Assembly (NCBI RefSeq): GCF_900168205.1 | Contig: NZ_FUZE01000013.1 | Location: forward strand, 1 to 64,000 | Origin: Chryseobacterium balustinum | Lineage (GTDB): Bacteria; Bacteroidota; Bacteroidia; Flavobacteriales; Weeksellaceae | Length of the DNA: 64,000 nucleotides | Reading direction: 5' to 3' | Shown: positions 1 to 7,519 of the stretch, one piece after another | How the letters are laid out: each line of letters opens with the position of its first letter | Numbering within the stretch: the first letter of the stretch is position 1 | Made by a program: the position numbers and the translations under genes | Notes under the pieces: generated by a model | The model's input: the letters and a program-made list of their open reading frames with translations, nothing else | Database searches by the model: none | Told to the model about the DNA's origin: nothing

Positions 1-86
1 CTTTTTCGGTGCTGCCATAATTAAAATTACTCTTTTTATGAAAACACTCCTTAACTTTTTAATATCTAATGTCTACTTTTTGCTGA

Positions 87-521
87 CGATTTACAAGAGT
101 AAAAGATTACATCAATTCGCAATACCTAAAACCTGAAGATCTAAAGATCATTGAGCCAGCCGAAAGAAAATTTAATCTGTATCAGATTGATTTGAATAAT
201 GATGGTAAAAAAGAGGTTTTAGTCAATTTCTTCACCCCCTATTTCTGCGGTTCGGGTGGATGTACTTTGGCTCTTTTGGATAGCAATCTAAAATTGATCA
301 ACAGATTCACCGTCACACGAACTCCGATCACCATCGACTCCAAAACTGAAAATGGCTGGAAGGTTCTGTGGCTTCAGGACAGGAATACCTGGAAAAAATT
401 AATCAATAAAAATGGAAAATATCCATCAAACCCTTCTGTAATTGAAAATACTAAAGAAGCTCCAGAGACCAATACCATAAAAATTTTTGATACAAATACC
501 TCAAAATCATACTCTTTCTAA
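87..521 (+). pseudogene. Damaged gene for a small secreted-type protein of unknown function
   Basis: An open frame runs from the stop at 84-86 to the TAA ending at 521. The first start codon in it is a TTG at 192, yet protein-like sequence continues upstream of that (VKDYINSQYLKPEDLKIIEP, then a D-x-N-x-D-G-x-x-E stretch NNDGKKEVL). This suggests that the true N-terminus was lost through a frameshift near position 80-100. A short ATG frame at 39-130 with hydrophobic residues could be the displaced signal peptide. The rest contains the stretch TPYFCGSGGCTLALLD, with a possible disulfide pair, and ends in a complete-looking KSYSF tail. I do not recognise a named family. The calcium-loop-like segment hints at an FG-GAP/EF-hand-like fold, which is only a guess. 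Confidence 0.45.
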
Positions 522-531
522 AATTATTCCA

Positions 532-630
532 TTGAAAAAATCATCATGCTTAACACACTTATTTCTGCTTATTTCTGCAATAACATTTTATAGTCAGAAG
601 ATTAACGACAGTACAAAAGTAGATGTCAGC
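532..630 (+). pseudogene. 5' fragment of a secreted-protein gene (signal peptide only)
   Basis: From the TTG at 532 the frame encodes KKSSCLTHLFLLISAITFYSQ, a textbook Bacteroidota signal peptide with a lysine-rich start, a hydrophobic core and the common YSQ cleavage context. About 10 residues later the frame runs without a stop into transposase-like sequence (NHLIPENHA). This is therefore read as the truncated head of an exported protein joined to an insertion-sequence remnant. The junction is placed near 630-645 by eye. Confidence 0.45.
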
Positions 631-912
631 GTTTTGGCATTGAATTTAAATCATCTGATCCCAGAGAATCATGCTACCATATTAATTGACAGCGTTGTTG
701 AAAAGCTAGAAATTTCCGATATTATATCACAGTTTAAAGGCGGGGAAGATCAAGCTATCATCCTAGGATGTTATTGAAAATATTTTTTTACGGATATCTC
801 AATAATACGTATGCCAGCAGAAAGCTGGCCAGGGCTGTAAAGGAAAATATTTATTTTATGTGGCTCTCAGCGAGACTTCATCCAGATTTTAGAACTCTCA
901 ATGATTTTAGAG
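631..912 (+). pseudogene. Remnant of an IS1182-like (DDE) transposase
   Basis: Two consecutive frames (to 777, then from 768) together match the known N-terminal pattern of IS1182/IS5-group transposases: LIPENHA...IDSVVEKLEISDIISQFKGG, then MLLKIFFYGYLNNTYASRKLARAVKENIYFMWLSA and HPDFRTLNDFR. A frameshift or small deletion lies near 755-770, where the expected conserved stretch before MLLK is scrambled. The DDE catalytic part is absent: after FRES (about 912) the sequence switches to the tail of a primase gene on the opposite strand. No terminal inverted repeats were found. It is a dead fragment, not a mobile IS. Confidence 0.7.
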
Positions 913-1865
913 AAAGTCTTGTGGAACAATATTTATTTCTTCATCATTGTTGCTTTCAAAAAATTCATAAAGCAATTCTATGATTTTAGATTCGAGTTTA
1001 TTATTGTTTTTGAAAACTGATTTTTGAAGTGCTTATGTTCTGATCTCATCGGCAGAAAACCACATTCTTGTTTTCCTTTCCGTTGAAAACGGTCTTTCAA
1101 TTAAAAACCGAAAAAAATAGGGGATTTCGGAAATGAGGTTATTCAAAAACTCAGTATTTTCCGTTTTGATCGGATTGATTTTAAGAATCCAAAATCGAAT
1201 TTCGTTTTCATCGATTTGAATAAAATTCTCTTCGTTATTGGAACAAAGAATAAACTTGGCGAAAAAATCGATTTCTTCTCTGTCTTTTCCTTTGGCTTCC
1301 AACTTATCTTTATTAGTTGTCGAAAGATATTTGAGTCTTTCTGTAATTTCTTTTTTGTCGAAAAAAACTTCATCGATTGCCACCAACAACATTGCTGCCC
1401 AATCGATGTTGAATTGACTGCCGAATGAATCGCCTTTTATGTAAGTTATATTCAACCCGAAAATCTCTCTCAACCATTTGATAAATGTTGATTTTCCAGT
1501 AGACCGTTCTTTGGACACCAAACATAAAATAGGTAGAATTTGTGTTGGAAATTGCAGGAGAATTTTCAAATAATCCAAATCCATTTCAAATTGCTCTCCG
1601 AAAATATGTTTTACAAAATTCAAAGAAAATGGAATGTTATTTTTTAAATTTTCATTTTCTGATGAAGGATGAAATGGAATTTCGTTGTAAATATTATAGA
1701 AAACTTGAATGATTTGTTGATAATTTAGATGTTCCGGAATACAACAGAAACCATCAAATTTGGGCAGCGAACCAAAACTGAAGTTTTATCGCCAGAAATT
1801 AATGGCTTTTGTATTAATTTATAATAGGTGGTTCCAACTCGGATGTAGGGAGTCTTTTGGCTCAT
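908..1865 (-). pseudogene. Decayed primase-helicase (DUF5906-like) gene of an integrative element
   Basis: The reconstructed product starts at the ATG at 1865 with SQKTPYIRVGTTYYKLIQKP and then LISGDKTSVLVR. Near 1770-1790 the frame is lost, probably through a deletion of a few tens of bases. It resumes in another frame with LPKFDGFCCIPEHLNYQQ and runs through a Walker A-like SKERSTGKST, the acidic LLVAIDEVFFDKKEITERLK and FAKFILCSNNEENF to MWFSADEIRT. A TAA at 1033-1035 interrupts it there, but the same frame continues with ALQKSVFKNNNKLESKIIEL to about 910, where it meets the transposase remnant. There are thus three independent lesions. The family is a P-loop primase/helicase typical of Bacteroidota mobilisable elements. 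The start overlaps the upstream HTH gene as ATGA, showing former translational coupling. Confidence 0.72.
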
Positions 1866-2239
1866 CTTTGTAGATTTTGATTAGAATCCACATTTGCCTT
1901 TTTTGAATTTTTTCTGAAACTGGCTTCCGCTTCAGATTGGATTTCCTGTAAGGTTTTCTTCCTTCCCTTAGAAATCCAATCCAATAATTCATCTTCAAAA
2001 AAGTAGAGTTTCTTGCCATTTTTATAACAAGGAATCAATCTTTTCCGCACAAGAGTATACACAGTAGGTTTAGCCTTACCGATAATTTGGCAAGCTTCTA
2101 CAATATCAATCGGAATTCTTTTTACGGGAATTATCGGAGGTTCTTTCCTTTCTACCAGAAATTTAATTTCGGCTATTTCGCTAACCAGATGCGCTACTGC
2201 TCGTGGCAGATTTTCAAATGAAATGTCATTGCTATCCAT
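1862..2239 (-). CDS. Excisionase-like helix-turn-helix protein
   Basis: This 125-aa protein begins with a short acidic/coiled region (LPRAVAHLVSEIAEIKFLVERKE). A HTH_17/MerR-type winged helix follows at about residues 43-90: PIDIVEACQIIGKAKPTVYT, then the wing RKRLIPCYKNGKKLYFFEDEL and the downstream helix LLDWISKGRK. Such proteins sit beside the primase gene in Bacteroidota integrative elements and act as excisionase or transcriptional regulator. Its TGA overlaps the ATG of the decayed primase gene by ATGA. A strong inverted repeat lies about 38 bp upstream of its start and could be its own operator. The ORF itself looks intact although its partner gene is dead. Confidence 0.75.
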   Translation of the reverse strand: MDSNDISFENLPRAVAHLVSEIAEIKFLVERKEPPIIPVKRIPIDIVEACQIIGKAKPTVYTLVRKRLIPCYKNGKKLYFFEDELLDWISKGRKKTLQEIQSEAEASFRKNSKKANVDSNQNLQR

Positions 2240-2276
2240 AACTAGTGTTTTTGATTGTTATGGTGCAAAGAAAAAA

Positions 2277-2325
2277 AGTGATTCGTCTGTGATCGCTATA
2301 AACACGCAATCACAGAGGAATCACT
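2277..2325. repeat. Large inverted repeat between two integrative-element genes
   Basis: Arms at 2277-2296 and 2306-2325 (20 bp each, 18 of 20 complementary, beginning AGTGATTC) flank a 9-base A/T-rich spacer. It lies after the membrane-protein gene and upstream of the HTH gene. It could be a transcription terminator on the minus strand, an operator for the HTH protein or a recombination site. There is no long T-tract on the minus strand after the stem, which argues against a plain terminator. Confidence 0.6.
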
Positions 2326-2351
2326 AAACATACACTTGATTTTGTGATTTT

Positions 2352-3143
2352 TTATGTTTTTTGGTAGTCTGTCATGTTTTCTTGAATTTTAATATTACCT
2401 TTTTGAGGTTCATCTTTCAAATGTGACTTGATACTATCTAAATCAATATCATCAAGCGAAACAAATACAGTTTTTAATAATTTTGAAATTTCTTCCTGTT
2501 TTATTGGTCTAAAATAATTCCAAATATTCCATCCAAAATGATAAAGGTCTAGATTAGATAATTCTTTGGTATGGACAGAAATACCGTTAGGAATCTCTTC
2601 TTTTTTTGAGTAAAAACTTACGGCATTACAAAGTGCATCAAGATCTTCATCTGTTACATATAATGCAAATTGATTCCGAGTATAATCCAGAGCGATTTGT
2701 AGTTTTACACTTTCATTCTGTTGCTTTTGCTGGAGTTGAGTTTTTCTTATAGATTCCAGATTTACGGATTCTGTAGTTTGATTCACAATACTTTCCTCCG
2801 AATTTTCGACTAAATAGATTGGTGTATTTTCATCAATTATTTGTTTTTGCTTCTCCCCTACATTCTCAGGATTTTCAGATGGGATCAAATCTTCAGTAGA
2901 ATTTTCGGAACTGCCTTTTTTAGGGAAAATCTTTCTGAATAAGACAATTATACCATCGAGAAATAAAATGATAAGTGCATAAAATAATATACTTAATGCT
3001 GTGATTGACCAAAATACAATATTTGCGGTATATTCGTCACCACCTTTTCCAAGAAAAGAAATTCTTGCTAATGCTCCCCCTATTACACATACTACTAAAA
3101 CGGAAAGGTAGATGACAATATATTCGAAATATTTAAAGTGCAT
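2352..3143 (-). CDS. Membrane protein of unknown function in the integrative element
   Basis: The 263-aa product has two predicted transmembrane helices at about residues 7-29 and 43-68 (IVFWSITALSILFYALIILF). A lysine-rich stretch (RKIFPKKG) and a polar, glutamine/serine-rich linker (about residues 75-145) follow. The C-terminal globular region contains LDYTRNQFALYVTDEDLDAL and LDLYHFGWNIWNYF. I do not recognise a named family. Its ATG lies directly after the recombinase stop (about 1 bp apart), so it is probably cotranscribed with it. Genes of this shape often accompany tyrosine recombinases in Bacteroidota elements, but no function can be given. Confidence 0.65.
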   Translation of the reverse strand: MHFKYFEYIVIYLSVLVVCVIGGALARISFLGKGGDEYTANIVFWSITALSILFYALIILFLDGIIVLFRKIFPKKGSSENSTEDLIPSENPENVGEKQKQIIDENTPIYLVENSEESIVNQTTESVNLESIRKTQLQQKQQNESVKLQIALDYTRNQFALYVTDEDLDALCNAVSFYSKKEEIPNGISVHTKELSNLDLYHFGWNIWNYFRPIKQEEISKLLKTVFVSLDDIDLDSIKSHLKDEPQKGNIKIQENMTDYQKT

Positions 3144-3144
3144 T

Positions 3145-4386
3145 TTATAAGTTTTTTAGATGAATAGCAGTTGACGCTTTATTTTTCTTTTCATCAACAA
3201 CCTTTGCATAAACCTGTGTAGTTTTTACGTTCGTATGACCAAGCATTTTACTTACTGTGTAAATATCAGTTCCACTCGAAAGTTGAAGCGTTGCAAAAGT
3301 GTGTCTGAAATTATGAAAAGTTATTTTTTTAGTAATTCCAGCACTTTCAATCCATTTCTTGAGTGGTCGGGAAATCCAAGCCGGATTCGTCAGATTTTTA
3401 AAGATCAAATCATCTGGAAGACCTACTTGACCACAAAGTTGTAATGCTTGTTTAGACATCGGCATGTATTCTACACCTTTTGTCTTTTTTTGTGTAAAAT
3501 TTATTTTTGCCTGATCGTTTTCAATACTTATTTCTTTCCACGTTAGTTTCTGAATATCGGAATGTCGTAGACCTGTTAAAGCTGAAAAAAGTGCTGCTCG
3601 TTTAAGAACTTCAAGTTCGCACGGCGTTTCAACTAAAGTATTAAGTTCATCAAGTGTTAAATATTCTCGTCTTGATTCTTCGTGCGGAATCGCTTTTATT
3701 TTAGCAGAAATATCAGTCGTAAAATATCCATCAATAAAAGCCTGTTTCAATGCAGCTTTGAAAACAGAAAAATAAGTTGAAGCCGTATTTTGAGAAATAG
3801 TTTCTTCTTTATTGCTACCACTTTTCGCAGTCAACAAATATGATTTAAAGTGTTCACAGAATTTTGTGTTGATCTGCGAAAACATAATTTTTTCGCCTCC
3901 AAAATCTTTTAGAAATTCTATTGAGCGATACCAATTTATTTGAATAGATTCGGAATTGTTTTTATGTCGTTTACTAACCAGCTGATCAAAATATCTCACA
4001 AAATTCTCCTGCGACTTTTCTTTTTCTTCTAATTGAATTTTGTCGAGTTCGCTGTAAAGTTCTATATTGTCATATTCTCTCTGACGTAATTTACGCATAG
4101 AATCTGCATAGAACATTGTTTCTCGATCATTTTCGCTTTTGCAAACGATAATACCATTGTCATCTCTTTTCGGTTTAAATGATACGGATTCTTGGGTTGT
4201 TCTTGCAGGTCTTTTCTTATCAAAATCTACGGTTGTGACACTTCGGTTCAAATATTCCCGGATTCTTTGAACTTTATCTTTGCCAGGAATCATCACAGGA
4301 TAACTTTCCAAATAAATAAACCATTCTTTTCGGAATTCGGATTTTCGCAATCGTACGGTAACTTTGGTTTTTAATAACTCTTTCAT
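3145..4386 (-). CDS. Tyrosine recombinase (site-specific integrase)
   Basis: The 413-aa protein has an N-terminal arm-binding region, a SAM-like core-binding domain (about 125-225, NFVRYFDQLVSKRHKNN) and a C-terminal catalytic domain. The catalytic residues are visible: Arg about 273 in LTGLRHSDIQKL, a Lys in the beta-hairpin QKKTKG, H-x-x-R about 356-359 in HNFRHTF, His in LGHTNVKTT and the nucleophilic Tyr about 392 in QVYAKVVD. It would integrate and excise the element by strand exchange through a 3'-phosphotyrosyl intermediate. Its ATG overlaps the stop of the zinc-ribbon/HTH gene (ATGA), so the two are translationally coupled. No attachment-site pair could be identified. It appears intact, and the length is normal for Bacteroidota integrases. 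Confidence 0.93.
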   Translation of the reverse strand: MKELLKTKVTVRLRKSEFRKEWFIYLESYPVMIPGKDKVQRIREYLNRSVTTVDFDKKRPARTTQESVSFKPKRDDNGIIVCKSENDRETMFYADSMRKLRQREYDNIELYSELDKIQLEEKEKSQENFVRYFDQLVSKRHKNNSESIQINWYRSIEFLKDFGGEKIMFSQINTKFCEHFKSYLLTAKSGSNKEETISQNTASTYFSVFKAALKQAFIDGYFTTDISAKIKAIPHEESRREYLTLDELNTLVETPCELEVLKRAALFSALTGLRHSDIQKLTWKEISIENDQAKINFTQKKTKGVEYMPMSKQALQLCGQVGLPDDLIFKNLTNPAWISRPLKKWIESAGITKKITFHNFRHTFATLQLSSGTDIYTVSKMLGHTNVKTTQVYAKVVDEKKNKASTAIHLKNL

Positions 4387-4952
4387 TTTCCGTCAAAAAT
4401 TTTATCAATTAAATTTTTAGGAACATACACAAAACTTCCAACTTTCTTTGTCGGAATTTTGTTTCTTTTAATTAGTTTTGTTACAGTTCCTGGATCAGCG
4501 TAGAATTTTGAACTAATTTCGGAAATTGTATAACAATTACCAACTTCAAAATCGGGTTTCTCAGGAATTTCCTTGGATTGATCTGGCATTTCAACTGCCG
4601 TAAACATTTTTTCTATATCGATTTTGCTTACACGAGTAAGTCGCTCTCCTAAATTGATGGCAGGTATTTTTTTACTTTTAATTAATCTATGAATTGTGTT
4701 TTTTGAAATTCCAAAAAGCATTTCCGCTTCACTCACAGATATATAAGGTCGTGTTTGCAAGTCAGCAATTTTAGAAACTGAGTTTTCTAACAGTGTTTTT
4801 TTTGCTTCGATTTCTTTTGCCAATTGTTTTTGCCTTTTTCCCAACTTTTCCGAGCAGTACTTACTGCAAAATCTGGTGGCAACTGTTTTTGCTTCAAATG
4901 GCTTCTGACAAAATTCACAAAGTTTCGGTATTTTAAGATTGCTGAAGCCCAT
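4383..4952 (-). CDS. Zinc-ribbon protein with two excisionase-type HTH domains
   Basis: This 189-aa protein has three parts. The first is an N-terminal treble-clef/zinc ribbon with paired cysteines (CEFCQKPF at residues 12-19 and FCSKYC at about 28-33). A coiled linker comes next. Then come two HTH_17 modules, at about residues 70-115 (ISVSEAEMLFGISKNTIHRL) and about 140-187 (YTISEISSKFYADPGTVTKL). Tandem helix-turn-helix units suggest recognition of a two-part DNA site. It is the first gene of the element's operon and overlaps the integrase start by ATGA. I infer a recombination directionality factor or element regulator; nothing in the sequence proves which. Confidence 0.7.
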   Translation of the reverse strand: MGFSNLKIPKLCEFCQKPFEAKTVATRFCSKYCSEKLGKRQKQLAKEIEAKKTLLENSVSKIADLQTRPYISVSEAEMLFGISKNTIHRLIKSKKIPAINLGERLTRVSKIDIEKMFTAVEMPDQSKEIPEKPDFEVGNCYTISEISSKFYADPGTVTKLIKRNKIPTKKVGSFVYVPKNLIDKIFDGK

Positions 4953-5107
4953 AATTCAATTTTTTTAAATTTAAAAATATGCATTAGTACATTTAAGACA
5001 TAATAAGAACCACATTGTCCGTTATTAAGATGCGGTACAAATAAGATACAAAATTACAACAAAAATCGATTAAAATCAACTATTAATAAAAAATACAAAA
5101 ACAAAAA

Positions 5108-5140
5108 AAATCGCTGTAAACATTACATTTACAGCGATTT
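5108..5140 (-). terminator. Rho-independent terminator of dnaK
   Basis: A perfect 13-bp stem (AAATCGCTGTAAA at 5108-5120 pairing with 5128-5140) has a 7-base loop. Read on the minus strand it is followed by a U-tract (the A-run at 5090-5110 on the plus strand). It lies about 40 bp after the dnaK stop codon. Confidence 0.85.
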
Positions 5141-5182
5141 GCTAATTTATTTCGATCGATATTAATCGATGATAATTGCTAA

Positions 5183-7072
5183 TTATTTGACTTCTTCGAA
5201 GTCTGCATCCTGAACATCTTCTGCTCCGTTTGCCTGACCTTGATTTTGTTGAGCTCCTGCATCAGCACCTTGACCTTGTGCATACATTTCTTCTGAAGCT
5301 GCCATCCAAGCTGCATCTAAAGCCTCAGTTTTAGCTTTTACATCATCAACATTTTGAGCTTCAAAAGCGGTTTTCAATTCTGCGTGTGCAGTTTCGATAG
5401 TTGCTTTTTTGTCAGCTGATAATTTCTCTCCGAATTCTTTCAATTGCTTTTCAGTTTGGAAAATCAATCCGTCAGCTTTGTTGAAAACTTCAACTTCTTC
5501 TTTTCTCTTGTTATCAGCTGCAGAGTTTTCTTGAGCTTCTTTTTTCATTCTTTCGATTTCTTCGTCAGAAAGACCTGAAGAAGCCTGAATTTTGATAGAC
5601 TGCTCTTTACCAGTTCCTTTATCTTTTGCCGAAACACTCAAGATACCATTTGCATCGATATCGAAAGTTACTTCGATTTGAGGAACTCCTCTTTGTGCTG
5701 GTGGAATATCTGTAAGGTCGAATCTACCGATTTCTTTGTTATCGTTGAACATTGGTCTTTCACCCTGTCCTACTCTGATGCTTACAGCTGGCTGGTTGTC
5801 AGAAGCTGTAGAGAATACTTCAGATTTTTTAGTTGGGATAGTTGTGTTCGCTTCAATTAATTTAGTGAAAACAGAACCCATTGTTTCGATACCTAAAGAA
5901 AGTGGCGTAACGTCTAATAAAAGAACGTCAGTTACATCTCCAGTTAAAACTCCACCTTGGATTGCTGCACCAATTGCTACAACCTCATCCGGGTTAACAC
6001 CTTTTGAAGGCTTTTTACCGAAGAATTTCTCAACTTCCTCCTGGATAATTGGGATTCTTGTAGAACCACCTACCAAGATTACTTCGTCGATATCGCTGAT
6101 AGAAAGACCTGCATCAGAAAGCGCTTTTTTACAAGGCTCCATAGATCTTCTTACTAAGTCTGCAGCTAACTGCTCAAATTTAGCTTTAGTTAAAGTCTTC
6201 ACTAAGTGTTTCGGACCTGTAGCTGTAGCTGTAATATATGGAAGGTTGATTTCTGTTTGAGCAGAAGAAGACAACTCGATTTTTGCTTTTTCAGCTGCTT
6301 CTTTCAATCTTTGTAAAGCGATTGGGTCAGCTTTCAAGTCTACACCTTCTTCAGCTTTGAATTCGTCTGCCATCCAGTTGATAATTACATCATCAAAGTC
6401 ATCACCTCCTAAGTGCGTATCACCATTTGTAGACAATACTTCAAAAACACCATCTCCTAAATCTAGGATTGAAACGTCAAAAGTACCACCTCCTAAATCG
6501 TAAACTGCAATTTTTTGGTCTTTGTTAGTTTTGTCCATTCCATAAGCCAAAGCTGCTGCTGTAGGCTCATTGATGATTCTTTCTACTTTAAGACCTGCAA
6601 TTTCTCCAGCTTCTTTCGTTGCTTGTCTTTGAGCATCGTTGAAGTAAGCAGGAACGGTGATTACCGCTCTTGTTACCTCTTGTCCAAGATAATCTTCAGC
6701 AGTTTTCTTCATTTTCTGAAGAGTCATTGCAGAAATTTCCTGTGGTGTATATTCTCTGTCGTCGATTTTTACCTTTACAGTATCGTTTGGTCCAGCAACT
6801 ACTTGGTAAGGTACTCTAGAAATTTCTTTAGCATCTTCTTTAAAGTGTGTACCGATAAATCTTTTGATAGAATATACCGTTTTTGTTGGGTTAGTTACAG
6901 CCTGTCTTTTTGCAGGATCACCTACTTTTCTTTCACCATCTTCTGTAAACGCTACGATAGAAGGAGTTGTTCTTTTACCTTCTGCATTAGGGATAACTAC
7001 AGCATCTTTACCTTCCATTACTGCAACGCAAGAGTTGGTTGTACCTAAGTCAATTCCGATAATTTTACTCAT
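5183..7072 (-). CDS. dnaK: Molecular chaperone DnaK (Hsp70)
   Basis: The 629-aa product is a full-length bacterial Hsp70. The nucleotide-binding domain carries [13 protein letters not shown] at the N-terminus, the phosphate-2 motif [13 protein letters not shown] near residue 192 and [14 protein letters not shown] near 335. The substrate-binding domain begins after the linker [17 protein letters not shown] helical lid and a Q/G/A-rich tail ending in DADFEEVK complete it. It folds and refolds cytosolic proteins by ATP-driven cycling with DnaJ and GrpE, which are not in this window. It is monocistronic with its own terminator. The upstream region has a direct repeat TGTCA-ATT-TGTCA and a TGGTAC-N5-TTG box that could be its heat-shock control. 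Confidence 0.98.
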   Translation of the reverse strand: MSKIIGIDLGTTNSCVAVMEGKDAVVIPNAEGKRTTPSIVAFTEDGERKVGDPAKRQAVTNPTKTVYSIKRFIGTHFKEDAKEISRVPYQVVAGPNDTVKVKIDDREYTPQEISAMTLQKMKKTAEDYLGQEVTRAVITVPAYFNDAQRQATKEAGEIAGLKVERIINEPTAAALAYGMDKTNKDQKIAVYDLGGGTFDVSILDLGDGVFEVLSTNGDTHLGGDDFDDVIINWMADEFKAEEGVDLKADPIALQRLKEAAEKAKIELSSSAQTEINLPYITATATGPKHLVKTLTKAKFEQLAADLVRRSMEPCKKALSDAGLSISDIDEVILVGGSTRIPIIQEEVEKFFGKKPSKGVNPDEVVAIGAAIQGGVLTGDVTDVLLLDVTPLSLGIETMGSVFTKLIEANTTIPTKKSEVFSTASDNQPAVSIRVGQGERPMFNDNKEIGRFDLTDIPPAQRGVPQIEVTFDIDANGILSVSAKDKGTGKEQSIKIQASSGLSDEEIERMKKEAQENSAADNKRKEEVEVFNKADGLIFQTEKQLKEFGEKLSADKKATIETAHAELKTAFEAQNVDDVKAKTEALDAAWMAASEEMYAQGQGADAGAQQNQGQANGAEDVQDADFEEVK

Positions 7073-7519
7073 AATATTTATATTTTTTCTAATTTTTAAA
7101 TTTGATTACACTCTCACTTTCTCAATATCTGTACCATTAGAATTTTTGTGACAAATTGACAGTTTTGAAAATAATTATTTTAAATCCTGGACAATATTTT
7201 TATTGAATTTTATTGTACGATGACACGTTTAGCAGAAACATTCTGTGGATTTAAACAGAAAAGTTAATTGTATTGAAAACAAAAAAAGATAAGAACACAT
7301 TAAAAAACAAGACTTACAAAAAACTTATTTACTCTTTTTTAAGCATTTACAAGATTAAATGACTTATATATTTTCTTTTACTGACAATTATTATATTTAA
7401 TTAGCACTTTTCTACCCTACTCATCTTTTACTTTCAACTAAAAATTTAATTAAGAATTAACTTTAGAATCTTCTGAAAGAACAGTTTTATTACTATTTTT
7501 GATAAATTTTACACAAAAT
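7073..7519. other. AT-rich divergent spacer between dnaK and ppk1
   Basis: A 447-bp non-coding region between two divergent genes. Apart from the dnaK promoter candidate near 7121-7161 I see no coding frame, no tRNA and no clear hairpin. The A+T content is high throughout, as expected for back-to-back promoters. Confidence 0.6.
7121..7161 (-). promoter_or_regulatory. Candidate dnaK promoter / heat-shock element
   Basis: On the minus strand, about 50-90 bp upstream of dnaK, lie TGTCAATTTGTCA (7148-7160, a direct repeat of TGTCA) and TGGTACAGATATTGA (7122-7136). The second resembles a -24/-12 arrangement (TGGTAC-N5-TTG) but lacks the canonical GC of the -12 box. The position fits a stress promoter; which sigma factor reads it cannot be decided from the sequence. 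Confidence 0.35.

Noticed and set aside
5678..7048. Long open frames on the plus strand inside dnaK (5736-6260, 6515-7048)
   Set aside because: They are antisense to a certain dnaK gene, have serine/phenylalanine/cysteine-rich composition and match nothing; typical shadow frames of a biased coding sequence.
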